Shown: positions 6,131-13,989 of the stretch, piece by piece | Position numbering within the stretch: position 1 is the stretch's first letter | How the letters are laid out: every line of letters begins with the position of its first letter | IMG/VR virus record: IMGVR_UViG_3300025168_000083 | Location: 1 to 62,786 of that record | Reading direction: 5' to 3' (one strand) | Source of the DNA: a virus | DNA length: 62,786 bases | Notes under the pieces: model-generated | Databases searched by the model: none | What the model saw: only the letters and a program-made list of their open reading frames with translations | What the model was told of the DNA's origin: nothing | Made by a program: the position numbers and the translations under genes

Positions 6131-8558
6131 TTTATCTGACCAAGAGCAGGCGGCACGTAGAGAAACACAATACGAATACGAACGTATGATGTTAGACTAT
6201 GGTCGTGAACGTTATTGGAAAGACTATAACAGAGCACCGGACGAGGGTATACCGGAACAGGAGCTAATCGATTCTTCTGTTATGGAACTTGAGTCTGTCT
6301 ATCAAGAGTGGATAGATAATGTGTGTCAGTCTACCAAGTCACCTCAATGGTTGTATCCTTTGCTTGAGCTAGGTGCTCGCAAGATGGCCGACATAACCAT
6401 GCGTGCCGTCATTCGTAGCTGGTTCTCTAGTGGCTTCTGGGGATACAGATGGAATGAGGAGCAACACACCCCACCGCTGGCCCAGTCCGTAGCTACTCAG
6501 ATAGCACAAGATGCTTGTGACATCATGGGATTCCAACGTGCCAAAGAAAACAAACGAGAGGATTGGATGCGTCAGTCTAAGTTCATAAAGAACTGGACTA
6601 CCAAAAGATGCAAAGCATTTGCTCTGAAGATGGGTGAGAATATCAACCTATCTATTAAACAGAAGCACGACTTTGGTCACCACATGCTACGCATAGCTGC
6701 CTGCTCTAACATAATCCTACTCAACCCTAAGACTATTAAAAAGGGTAAGATGTTTAAGAAGTATACGTTTGTAGAAATCCACAACGATGTACTCAAGGAG
6801 TTACATAAACGACACCACTTACTTGAGACATCTTCTTTAGTATACAGGCCTATGCTTGCGCCTCCCGAGAAGCATACCTTGGTTGAGTCTGGTGGATATC
6901 AGACCATTACAATTAGAAAACCTGTGGTACAGGGCTATCGATCTAACTTCTTTGGTGAGTATCCCAAGTCACAGAAGTTCTCTGAGCCCTCCCAGCTGGT
7001 GCTAGATGGCCTCAACAAACAGGGCCAAACCGAATGGGCAATCAATGAGGATGTCCTTGAGGTCATGGAAACCATGTTCGAGAACAACGGTGGCCTAGCA
7101 AACCTGCCCTACTATAGCTTCGAGGAGTTCATGTTTAATGAGCCCTACCCTAAAGATGGGCCAAAAGAAGAGCAAGCAATCTGGTGTCAGAAACGTGAGG
7201 AAACTTGGGGTGAATGGTACAAGCAGGAGCAGGGCCGTGGCCGTATGCTGGTCAGGCTCAAGCTAGCCAAGGATCTCATACCCCACCGCTTCTTCTACCA
7301 TGTGTATACCCTTGACTTCAGGGGTAGATCGTACACTACCTGTGAGCTACTGTCTCCCCAGTCCTCTGATCTTGATCGTGGATTGATCATGTTGAAGAAC
7401 GGACAGAAGCTGACGGCTCGTGGTAGATACTGGCAACAGATAAACCTTGCCAACCTATTCGACCAAGACAAGCTACCATTTGATGAGCGTATTGAGTGGG
7501 TAGAAAATAACTGGTGTATGCTACAAAGAATTGCAAACGATCCCTATAGTAATAAGGAATGGATAGATGACGCAAAGAAAAAGAATAAATCTTTTCAGCG
7601 CCTTGCTGCTGTCTTTGACATATGCAGGGACGATGGCTATTGCTATATCGCTACTAACCTAGATGGTAAGTGTAACGGTAACCAACACCTCAGTTCTATA
7701 ATGGGTGACTCAGTTATTGCTAAGCTTACTGGTGTCACTCCCTCTGATTTCCCTGAGGATCTCTACCAACATGTCGCTGACGTTACTACTCTGTACTGCA
7801 ATGAGCATAAGGAAGATAATGATTGGCACACAGAGTTTCTTTCACACTGGAAAGAAGAGATACCTCGCAAGGTAACTAAGAGATCTACTATGTGTGATGC
7901 TTATGGCCTTACATTCTATGGGATACAGAAGTATCTTAAGATAGAAGGACATTTAGATTGGGTTGAGAGAGAAAGAGCAGGCGGTGCTATAGTTGAGCTA
8001 GCACGGGCAATCCAAGCCAGCCTTAACAGATCTCTTGTAGAACCTAACAAGGCCAAGGCATACCTTAAAGAAGTAACTACTAAAGCAAATGAATTAAACA
8101 AACACTTGAGTTGGACCACACCTAGTGGATTCAAAGTAGTACACTACTACAATCAGGTGCAGACACGTAGATCCCTTGCTAAACTATTCAATAACAGGGA
8201 GCTAACATTCTTTGTTAGAACTTCTGATGTAGACTCAAGGGGTGCGGTGCAAGCCATCTCCCCTAACTACGTACACTCGTTAGATGCAGCACATATGTTT
8301 TTAACTATAAACAAAATGGCCTTGACAGGCATAGAAGATTACTGTATGATACATGACTCCTTCGGGTGTCATCCTAATCAAGTTGATGATATGTTAGTAT
8401 GTATTAAGGAAGAGTTCCTAAAGATACATAAGGAAAATCAACTAGAAAAATTTAAGATAGAGATTGAACATCAGCTGGGTATACAGCTGCCTCCAATCCC
8501 TGCAAGGGGAGAATTAGATTTGTCAGGGGTGTTAGAATCCCAATACTTCTTCGCATAA
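6114..8558 (+). CDS. T7-type single-subunit DNA-directed RNA polymerase, 814 aa
   Basis: This enzyme transcribes phage middle and late genes from phage promoters. All core motifs are present: D401-FRGR, motif A D517 (LDGKCNGNQ), motif B R585-KVT-K589-x7-Y597-G, motif C H747-D748-SFG, and a C-terminus ending YFFA like the T7 FAFA foot. The D401 to D517 spacing equals that of T7. It is slightly shorter than T7 gp1 (883). The start is GTG 6114, with AAGGA about eight bases upstream, overlapping the preceding gene. A near-consensus host promoter lies inside its 3' end. Confidence 0.98.
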   Translation: MKTWNSLSDQEQAARRETQYEYERMMLDYGRERYWKDYNRAPDEGIPEQELIDSSVMELESVYQEWIDNVCQSTKSPQWLYPLLELGARKMADITMRAVIRSWFSSGFWGYRWNEEQHTPPLAQSVATQIAQDACDIMGFQRAKENKREDWMRQSKFIKNWTTKRCKAFALKMGENINLSIKQKHDFGHHMLRIAACSNIILLNPKTIKKGKMFKKYTFVEIHNDVLKELHKRHHLLETSSLVYRPMLAPPEKHTLVESGGYQTITIRKPVVQGYRSNFFGEYPKSQKFSEPSQLVLDGLNKQGQTEWAINEDVLEVMETMFENNGGLANLPYYSFEEFMFNEPYPKDGPKEEQAIWCQKREETWGEWYKQEQGRGRMLVRLKLAKDLIPHRFFYHVYTLDFRGRSYTTCELLSPQSSDLDRGLIMLKNGQKLTARGRYWQQINLANLFDQDKLPFDERIEWVENNWCMLQRIANDPYSNKEWIDDAKKKNKSFQRLAAVFDICRDDGYCYIATNLDGKCNGNQHLSSIMGDSVIAKLTGVTPSDFPEDLYQHVADVTTLYCNEHKEDNDWHTEFLSHWKEEIPRKVTKRSTMCDAYGLTFYGIQKYLKIEGHLDWVERERAGGAIVELARAIQASLNRSLVEPNKAKAYLKEVTTKANELNKHLSWTTPSGFKVVHYYNQVQTRRSLAKLFNNRELTFFVRTSDVDSRGAVQAISPNYVHSLDAAHMFLTINKMALTGIEDYCMIHDSFGCHPNQVDDMLVCIKEEFLKIHKENQLEKFKIEIEHQLGIQLPPIPARGELDLSGVLESQYFFA
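8322..8350 (+). promoter_or_regulatory. Near-consensus sigma70-type promoter inside the polymerase gene
   Basis: TTGACA (8322-8327), a 17-base spacer and TATGAT (8345-8350) match 11 of 12 consensus positions. It lies in the coding sequence just before the catalytic HDSFG codons and would start transcription about 210 bases before the gene at 8570. Being inside a conserved gene it may be partly fortuitous, but it is one of several with the same spacing in this region. Confidence 0.6.
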
Positions 8559-8569
8559 AGGAGAAAGAC

Positions 8570-8806
8570 ATGACTCATATGATCGTAAATAATGAAGGTG
8601 AAATTGAGTTAGGTATTGATATTGCAATTGATCTTGCTAAAACATGCAAGGATCCGATACGGTTAGAGTTATCTTTTCCAAGTGTAGGGTTGATGAAAAT
8701 CTTTTCAACCAACCTAGTAAATTCTTTTATTGTTGGTGACGTACCGGCAGACAACAAGCTCGAACTTATCTTTAATGTACCGGATGAAGATAATGAGTAT
8801 TGTTGA
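8570..8806 (+). CDS. Hypothetical protein, 78 aa, first of a tandem paralogue pair
   Basis: GGAG precedes the ATG. The order is EIELGI, then L.LAKTCKDPIRLEL, then FPSVGLMKIFSTNLVNSF, ending in LELIFNVP. The gene at 8881 has the same order (ELELGI, LKLA, VMIVFPSQGMCDIFFRNLLDTF, AILVLP), so the two arose by duplication. The fold looks like a small beta-alpha-beta domain. Function is unknown, although position directly after the RNA polymerase suggests a role in early-to-middle development. Confidence 0.75.
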   Translation: MTHMIVNNEGEIELGIDIAIDLAKTCKDPIRLELSFPSVGLMKIFSTNLVNSFIVGDVPADNKLELIFNVPDEDNEYC

Positions 8807-8900
8807 TCCTGATTATATATATGTAGAAATAGAACCGGGAGATGGAATCTTAATTGATAGGCCGGATTCCTTTGAAGACTATGATGAAGATGAAGATTAG
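8793..8900 (+). CDS. Tiny acidic protein, 35 aa
   Basis: ATG 8793 overlaps the end of the preceding gene, and the 35-residue frame ends TAG inside the start region of the next. The C-terminus is almost entirely Asp and Glu. It bridges the two paralogous genes at 8570 and 8881 with overlaps at both sides, the packing normal for this genome. It could be a real peptide or only a translational coupler. Confidence 0.45.
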   Translation: MSIVDPDYIYVEIEPGDGILIDRPDSFEDYDEDED

Positions 8901-9096
8901 TTGTGAACGTGAGCTAGAGCTTGGTATAAAAACTATGCTCAAGCTTGCTGCAATGGACGGCAGGAAAACCGTCATGATTGTATTCCCTAGTCAAGGGATG
9001 TGTGACATCTTCTTTCGTAATCTTCTAGATACTTTTGAAACTTTAGATATACAAGAGCCTGTAAACATAGACGCTATTCTGGTGTTGCCGGAATAA
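8881..9096 (+). CDS. Hypothetical protein, about 71 aa, second of the tandem paralogue pair
   Basis: The frame is open from 8854, but the cluster ATGATGAAGATGAAG at 8881 gives starts matching the paralogue in length. I use 8881, and 8884 or 8890 are equally possible. Shared features with the 8570 product are E.ELGI at the N-terminus, a hydrophobic strand, FPS.G...IF..NLL..F and a final V.P. Duplication followed by divergence is clear by eye. Confidence 0.7.
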   Translation: MMKMKISCERELELGIKTMLKLAAMDGRKTVMIVFPSQGMCDIFFRNLLDTFETLDIQEPVNIDAILVLPE

Positions 9097-9106
9097 GGAG
9101 TTAACA

Positions 9107-9769
9107 ATGAGCAGAGTATTAGTAATAGGTGATCTTCACCTACCAGCAGAACTACCAAATTATCTGGAGTTCTGTAAGAGCGTAAAGAAAAAGTACAAGA
9201 CTACTGAGGTTGTCTTCATTGGTGATGTGTTAGATCATCATGCTATTTCTTTTCACCAAAAGAATCCAGATGCCGACTCGGCTGTTGCTGAGTACCATCG
9301 GTCAATGGAAAACATGAAGGCTTGGAAGAAAGCATTCCCCAACGCTAAGGTTTGTATCGGTAACCATGACGAAAGAATTCAAAGACTTTCATCTAGTGCT
9401 GGCATTCCTGCAATGTATCTCAAGGATTACTGTGAAGTATTCGATACACCTAATTGGGAATGGGGATATGAGTGGGTGATTGACAACGTGTCATATACAC
9501 ACGGCACAGGTGCATCCTCAGGTACTACACCTGCATTCAACTCAGCCAAGGTAAGAGCACAGAGTTCAGTCAGTGGACATGTACACTCGGTAGCATGTAT
9601 CAATTGGATGCGTGGCCCAAACGGACAAAAGATTTTTGGATTTAATGTACCGTGTGGGGTTGACATGAACCACAAACTGATGTATTATAGTAAGAACTTT
9701 CTAAAGAAGCCAGTCAACGGGGCTGGCGTAGTAATTGATGGACATCCTTATATGGAGATTATGGACTAA
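9107..9769 (+). CDS. Calcineurin-like metallophosphoesterase, 220 aa
   Basis: This is a two-metal phosphoesterase, probably acting on nucleotides or nucleic-acid ends. The metal ligands are all visible: GD9-LH11-LP, GD40-VLDHH, GN86-H87-D88-E, H132 and GH158-VH160. Length and motif order fit small phage phosphoesterases found beside DNA replication genes. The ATG at 9107 has an AAGGAG-like site. The stop shares its last base with the next ATG (9769). The substrate cannot be read from sequence. Confidence 0.9.
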   Translation: MSRVLVIGDLHLPAELPNYLEFCKSVKKKYKTTEVVFIGDVLDHHAISFHQKNPDADSAVAEYHRSMENMKAWKKAFPNAKVCIGNHDERIQRLSSSAGIPAMYLKDYCEVFDTPNWEWGYEWVIDNVSYTHGTGASSGTTPAFNSAKVRAQSSVSGHVHSVACINWMRGPNGQKIFGFNVPCGVDMNHKLMYYSKNFLKKPVNGAGVVIDGHPYMEIMD

Positions 9770-9957
9770 TGGATGAAACCAACACCCCAGTTGCGGACCC
9801 AAACGCTGTTTGGATTCCGCTCGAAGAAGTTGAGAAGTTTGTAGAGCACATTCGTAATATGCTTGTAATGACTCTCGAAAGCATTGATGGCTCGATGGAA
9901 GCTGTTAAGAATCATGTTAATACTGAAGGAGAAAACAATGATGACAACGAAGATTAA
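9769..9957 (+). CDS. Hypothetical acidic protein, 62 aa
   Basis: It starts on the last base of the phosphoesterase stop (TAATG), so it is translationally coupled. The product contains one likely amphipathic helix (W.PLEEVEKFVEHIRNMLVM) and an acidic Asn/Asp/Glu tail. It overlaps the SSB gene by 20 bases. No family is recognised. Confidence 0.65.
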   Translation: MDETNTPVADPNAVWIPLEEVEKFVEHIRNMLVMTLESIDGSMEAVKNHVNTEGENNDDNED

Positions 9958-10474
9958 TCCATTTACAACAGATACGGTAGAAGTTAAGTGGGCTCACCTC
10001 CACGCCCCGGATGACAAGTTCGGTGCAGACTCAGCTAACCACAACATCACAATTGTTGTTGATAGTGAGCTTCAGATGAAGCTGGACCAGTTGGTCCAAG
10101 AGAACGGTGCAACTAAGATCAACGGTCTTCGTACAGACGACGACGGCTTGGTTACCCTTAAGGCAAAGTCAAAGACCTTCGTAAAGAAGGACGTTCGTGT
10201 GTTTCCCTGCCGGGATGCTGGTGCTAATCGTACCGAAGCTGTCCCGTTCGGCGGTGATGCAGTTCGTCTTCGTCTCGCTCCTGCTGTACTGACTCGGGAT
10301 AACTCCATGAGCCTGTACCTCAATGGTGTGCAGATCATTACGAAGAATGCTTTCGATGAGAGTGGCTTCGAAGCAACAGAAGGCTTCGACGGTTCCAACT
10401 TCATTCCTCCAACGGAGAAGAGTGAAGAAGTAACGGACACTGATAACGCTGACATCGATGGTATGCCCTTCTGA
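9938..10474 (+). CDS. Single-stranded DNA-binding protein, T7 gp2.5-like, 178 aa
   Basis: It coats single-stranded DNA at the fork and helps polymerase, helicase and recombination enzymes. The product begins with a PF.T..V.V.WA.L..PD.KF segment, and its C-terminus is acidic and ends in phenylalanine (DTDNADIDGMPF). That is the partner-binding tail of T7 gp2.5 and bacterial SSBs. ATG 9938 follows AAGGA; upstream codons in this frame are a shadow of the previous gene. The next gene overlaps by one base. Context among replication genes agrees. Confidence 0.85.
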   Translation: MMTTKINPFTTDTVEVKWAHLHAPDDKFGADSANHNITIVVDSELQMKLDQLVQENGATKINGLRTDDDGLVTLKAKSKTFVKKDVRVFPCRDAGANRTEAVPFGGDAVRLRLAPAVLTRDNSMSLYLNGVQIITKNAFDESGFEATEGFDGSNFIPPTEKSEEVTDTDNADIDGMPF

Positions 10475-10857
10475 TGCCTGAATGGGTCTTTCCTCTTAGC
10501 CCTGTAGCTGCAAGTAGGCCTCGTGTTTCACGACACGGGGCTTACTTCGCAGGCCCATACAAGCATTTCAGGGCTGCCTGTACGGAGATTATTCCCACAG
10601 TTCTTGGTGATTCTTTTGAACCGTATGACCAACCACTAAAGGTTGATGTAGAAATATTTGTTAAACAACCCAAGAAAACTAAACTCATAGCACCTAAAGC
10701 AGACATTGATAACTATCTCAAGGCTATCTTTGATGTGCTTAATGGTAAACTTTGGCGGGACGATACTCTCATATACGAAGTGTATGCTGTTAAGAGTTGG
10801 GCTCCTAAAGAAAGCGATGGGTACTTTGTAGTTGGAGTTGATTGTTTAGGCCAGTAG
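10474..10857 (+). CDS. rusA: RusA-family Holliday junction resolvase, 127 aa
   Basis: This endonuclease cuts four-way DNA junctions and debranches replicated DNA before packaging, a task done by gp3 in T7. The RusA signature is clear: P-K-A-D77-I-D79-N-Y-L-K83 followed by W-R-D96-D97, equivalent to the catalytic Asp and Lys residues of E. coli RusA. Length is normal for the family. It starts on the last base of the SSB stop. Its last ten bases, including the stop codon, lie inside the first tRNA gene. Confidence 0.9.
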   Translation: MPEWVFPLSPVAASRPRVSRHGAYFAGPYKHFRAACTEIIPTVLGDSFEPYDQPLKVDVEIFVKQPKKTKLIAPKADIDNYLKAIFDVLNGKLWRDDTLIYEVYAVKSWAPKESDGYFVVGVDCLGQ

Positions 10858-10920
10858 CTCAGCGGTCAGAGCAGGCGGCTCATAATCGCTTAGTCCCCGG
10901 TTCGAATCCGGGCTGGCCTA
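10848..10920 (+). tRNA. tRNA-Ile2 (CAU anticodon, predicted lysidine-modified)
   Basis: A full cloverleaf is visible: a 7-bp acceptor AGGCCAG/CTGGCCT, D arm, anticodon loop CTCATAA (anticodon CAT), T arm CCCGG-TTCGAAT-CCGGG and discriminator A. The anticodon arm and variable region are nearly those of bacterial tRNA-Ile2 rather than tRNA-Met. The C4-G69 and C5-G68 pairs used by the host TilS enzyme are present. It would therefore read AUA after lysidine modification. No CCA is encoded. Its 5' end overlaps the rusA stop. Confidence 0.93.
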
Positions 10921-10921
10921 T

Positions 10922-10994
<73 letters not shown>

Positions 10995-10998
10995 CGTT

Positions 10999-11071
10999 GG
11001 CTCCGTAGCCCAACGGCAGAGGCAGTGGACTTAAAATCCATACAGTGTGGGTTCGAATCCCACCGGAGCTA
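10999..11071 (+). tRNA. tRNA with UAA anticodon (Leu), short variable loop
   Basis: The acceptor GGCTCCG pairs with CGGAGCT (G1-U72 wobble). The anticodon loop is CTTAAAA (anticodon TAA) in a GTGGA/TCCAT stem, with T arm GTGGG-TTCGAAT-CCCAC and discriminator A. It reads UUA/UUG leucine codons. Bacterial tRNA-Leu normally has a long variable arm, but here only five bases (ACAGT) separate the anticodon and T stems. The D stem is also imperfect. It may be an unusual class I leucine tRNA. Confidence 0.88.
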
Positions 11072-11085
11072 TTAAGGAGAAAAAT

Positions 11086-11481
11086 ATGATTAGGTACTTG
11101 ACACTAGCTATGATATCTGTTACACTATACGGATGCATAAGCCCCCCAGTAATGAACACTTCAGCAACGACTGGAGCAATAGACGCAATGACCACAGCAA
11201 CAACAGCAGGAGAATGTTCTCCAATGCTAAGTTGGTTGGGTGGAATATGCATACTAGCGGGAATGGCGATGCTCGTTTTATCTCGCGGAACAATGGGTTG
11301 GAGGCCTCTTATCGGAGGAATCATTTTCCTGTTGATTAATTATGCCATATCTCTATACGCAGATTGGTTCTTCCTTCCAGTTGCAATAAGTACAGGGGCA
11401 TTGAGCCTCGCTTGGGCTGGTAAGGTTGTTTGGAAAATTGTCAACGACGACAATATTAAACTTAAGGAGTTTAAAGTATGA
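11086..11481 (+). CDS. Probable membrane lipoprotein, 131 aa
   Basis: ATG 11086 follows AAGGAG just after the tRNAs. The N-terminus MIRYLTLAMISVTLYGC is a signal peptide with a lipobox (L-Y-G-C17). About three further hydrophobic stretches follow at roughly residues 46-66, 73-97 and 98-118, ending in a short charged tail. A lipoprotein with membrane segments suggests a role at the host envelope, for example in lysis or exclusion, but no holin or spanin family is recognised. The stop overlaps the next start as ATGA. Confidence 0.7.
   Translation: MIRYLTLAMISVTLYGCISPPVMNTSATTGAIDAMTTATTAGECSPMLSWLGGICILAGMAMLVLSRGTMGWRPLIGGIIFLLINYAISLYADWFFLPVAISTGALSLAWAGKVVWKIVNDDNIKLKEFKV
11098..11126 (+). 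promoter_or_regulatory. Sigma70-type promoter in the signal-peptide codons
   Basis: TTGACA (11098-11103), a 17-base spacer and TACACT (11121-11126) match 10 of 12 consensus positions. It lies just inside the lipoprotein gene. It could drive the 45-residue protein, helicase-primase and downstream replication genes. Confidence 0.5.
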
Positions 11482-11615
11482 TGGAATGGATGGATTCAGC
11501 ATTGGGTACTGTGTTCTACAGTATCGTAGTATTCATGGCAGGCTCAATAATCGGTCCCCACCTCTGGTGCTGGACTAAGAACAAGTGTCCTTTTATGTGC
11601 AAGGAATGCAAGTAG
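11478..11615 (+). CDS. Small membrane protein with a C-terminal cysteine cluster, 45 aa
   Basis: It starts in an ATGA overlap with the lipoprotein gene. The 45-residue product has one membrane segment (about residues 10-30) followed by four cysteines in CWTKNKCPFMCKECK. That could bind zinc or form disulfides, depending on membrane orientation. AGGAG at its stop serves the helicase-primase gene. Position beside a lipoprotein suggests a shared envelope function. Confidence 0.65.
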   Translation: MMEWMDSALGTVFYSIVVFMAGSIIGPHLWCWTKNKCPFMCKECK

Positions 11616-11623
11616 GAGTTTGA

Positions 11624-13345
11624 ATGTCTAATGTAATCGACCGAGAACAGTGTCCTGTCTGCGCATCCCGTGGACAGGACACTTCTCGTGACAACCTAGC
11701 TATATATGACGATGGTCATAAGTATTGTTACTCATGTAGTCATTACGAACATGGAAAGATGAAAAAAATGATTGAAGAAAAACCACAGACAACCAGTAAC
11801 GGACTTCGGTTTCTTACAGGTAATGTCTCTGCAATTGGAGAACGTAAGATCAACGAGAAGACTGCTCGGTTCTATGATTACCAAGTTCTCAGTGCAAATG
11901 GAAAGAGAGTAGAGATTGCTTCCTTCTATAAGGATGGGAGTATTGTTTCTCAGAAGTTGAGAGGACCGAACAAAGTCTTCCAGTGGCGTGGAGAAACTTC
12001 CAAGAGTCCTCTATGGGGACAACATAAGTGGAAGAGTAAGAAGGGTAAGCGTCTTGTTATTACTGAAGGTGAGTATGATTGCATGACAGTCAGTCAACTT
12101 CTCGATAACAAGTGGCCCGTTGTCAGCCTGCCTAACGGTGCGGCTGGTGCTGAGCGTGCTATCCGAGACAACCTAGAGTTCGTCAGCAGCTACGAAGAAG
12201 TAGTACTAATGTTTGACGAGGATGATGCTGGTCAGGATGCAGTCAAGAAGGTTGCAGAGTTGCTGCCTCCGGGCAAGTGCAAGATCGCTTCACTTCCCTA
12301 CAAGGATGCCAACGAATGCTTGCTAAAGAATGACGGCAAGTCTGTTGTGCAGGCCATGTGGGAAGCACAGCAATACTCACCTGACGAGATCCTTCATGTA
12401 TCTAAGGTTGCAAATACAGAAGCAATGGATAACGTAAGAGTATATCCCTTCCCGTTCGATAACCTCTCAAACTTCCTGCTTGGTCAGCGTAGTGGAGAGA
12501 TTACACTATGGGCCTCAGGTACAGGTAGTGGCAAGTCTACTATCCTGCGTGAGATTATCCACCACCACCTTGAAGAAGGTCGTAGTGTTGGTGCTATCAT
12601 GCTTGAAGAATCACCACAAGAAACTGTCGATGATATCGTATCACTGATCCTGAACAAACCTGTTCGTGCTATCAGAGCTAAGAAGATTATGAATGATCTT
12701 CGAGTAAAGCTTGGCAAGTCACCTATTGAGATTGATGTGATTGATGATCTTACAGATGAGGAATATGCAGATGCTAGAAAGCAACTGGAAAGATCTTCAC
12801 TGTATGTATATGATCACCTCGGTAACAACGGACTACAGAATCTATGTGCTCGTATCGAGTTCATGGCTGTATCTCTTGGTGTAGATGTTATTGTCATTGA
12901 CCATATCACTGCTGCTGCGGCTGGCCTGTTGACAAGCGAGAATGATTTCGATGGTGGATCGTCAGAACGATTGCTTATTGATAACATCATGAAGGAACTA
13001 CGTGCTCTGGTCTCTCGTACTGGTGTGCGTATCGATGTTGTGTCACAGCTTAAGAAGACAAACAAGGCTTACGAAGAAGGTGATAGGATTACCCTCCAAG
13101 ATCTTCGTGGCTCTGGTTCTCTTGCGTCTGTACCTAACACTGTCATTGCTCTTGAGCGTGACAGACAGAACCCTGATGAGAGGATCTCTAATACTACTCT
13201 TGTTCGTGTTCTTAAGAACAGACTAACAGGCAAGTCAGGAATTGCTACCTGTTTGTTCTTCGACCATGGCACAGGTCGTATGAAAGAAGTAGACTTTGCT
13301 ATCAGTGATGAGGGCAAAGTTGTCAACGATTGGGCTTCGTCTTGA
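11624..13345 (+). CDS. Bifunctional DNA primase-helicase, T7 gp4-like, 573 aa
   Basis: It unwinds DNA as a hexamer and makes primers for lagging-strand synthesis. The N-terminal zinc ribbon uses C10, C13, C35 and C38. A TOPRIM primase domain follows, with TEGEYDCMT and the acidic DEDDAGQDA motif. The DnaB-type helicase domain has Walker A G299-TGSGK304-ST, Walker B DVIVIDH and a VVSQLKK motif. Length is close to T7 gp4 (566). The last bases overlap the sulfotransferase-like gene as TTGA. Confidence 0.97.
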   Translation: MSNVIDREQCPVCASRGQDTSRDNLAIYDDGHKYCYSCSHYEHGKMKKMIEEKPQTTSNGLRFLTGNVSAIGERKINEKTARFYDYQVLSANGKRVEIASFYKDGSIVSQKLRGPNKVFQWRGETSKSPLWGQHKWKSKKGKRLVITEGEYDCMTVSQLLDNKWPVVSLPNGAAGAERAIRDNLEFVSSYEEVVLMFDEDDAGQDAVKKVAELLPPGKCKIASLPYKDANECLLKNDGKSVVQAMWEAQQYSPDEILHVSKVANTEAMDNVRVYPFPFDNLSNFLLGQRSGEITLWASGTGSGKSTILREIIHHHLEEGRSVGAIMLEESPQETVDDIVSLILNKPVRAIRAKKIMNDLRVKLGKSPIEIDVIDDLTDEEYADARKQLERSSLYVYDHLGNNGLQNLCARIEFMAVSLGVDVIVIDHITAAAAGLLTSENDFDGGSSERLLIDNIMKELRALVSRTGVRIDVVSQLKKTNKAYEEGDRITLQDLRGSGSLASVPNTVIALERDRQNPDERISNTTLVRVLKNRLTGKSGIATCLFFDHGTGRMKEVDFAISDEGKVVNDWASS

Positions 13346-13989
13346 TCGTTGTGACCGGAGCAGGCAGGTGCGGGTCTAGCCTTATGATGCAGACCCTGCA
13401 CCTGCTTGGTGTCCCTATGTTGGGAGATCCAGAGAATGATAAGGGTAGAAACACCCTAAAGGATTATGACAAGTCAGGTAAAATAGCAGAAAAAATAATA
13501 GATGTAAACCCCAAGGGTTATTGGGAACTCCCCATCAATACGTTATATGATAACCTAAGCTATGGCTTTGGTGATCACTGCGGTAAGGCTATAAAAGTAT
13601 TAAGTGGTTTGTTTACAGACATTGATGCTACAGCAGTAGAAAAAGTTATTCTATGTCGAAGATCTAATACCTATAAGCAAGCAGAAAAAATACTTGAGCT
13701 TGCTAACTTAGACTTAGAGATAAGAGATAGTAACCCTGACACCTCCCCTCTTATAGAGTGGTATAGAGGGAAAACAATTATGGATATTGTTCTCGTTCAA
13801 GACTTGCAACTAAATTACACACGACATATAATAAAGACGAACAACATACCATCACTAGATATATTGTTTGAAGACATCGTAAGCAATCCCCAAGAGGAGA
13901 TTGAAAAAGTAGTCCGCTTCCTAGAGTTGGATGTGGATATTTCAAGGGCCGTAGAAAATGTGGATGTACGTAATGAGACTAGCGTTTGA
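13342..13989 (+). CDS. Sulfotransferase-like P-loop protein, about 215 aa
   Basis: The N-terminus carries the phosphosulfate-binding loop pattern VTGAGRCGSSLMMQTLHLLG, as in PAPS-dependent sulfotransferases (G.GRSGTS). The C-terminal part has the typical DILFEDIVSNPQEEIEKVVRFLEL helix-loop. If active it would transfer sulfate to a sugar, lipid or small molecule. The start is uncertain: TTG 13342 forms a TTGA overlap with the helicase stop, while TTG 13330 and GTG 13351 are alternatives. It sits, unusually, between helicase and polymerase and overlaps the latter by 17 bases. Confidence 0.75.
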   Translation: MIVVTGAGRCGSSLMMQTLHLLGVPMLGDPENDKGRNTLKDYDKSGKIAEKIIDVNPKGYWELPINTLYDNLSYGFGDHCGKAIKVLSGLFTDIDATAVEKVILCRRSNTYKQAEKILELANLDLEIRDSNPDTSPLIEWYRGKTIMDIVLVQDLQLNYTRHIIKTNNIPSLDILFEDIVSNPQEEIEKVVRFLELDVDISRAVENVDVRNETSV

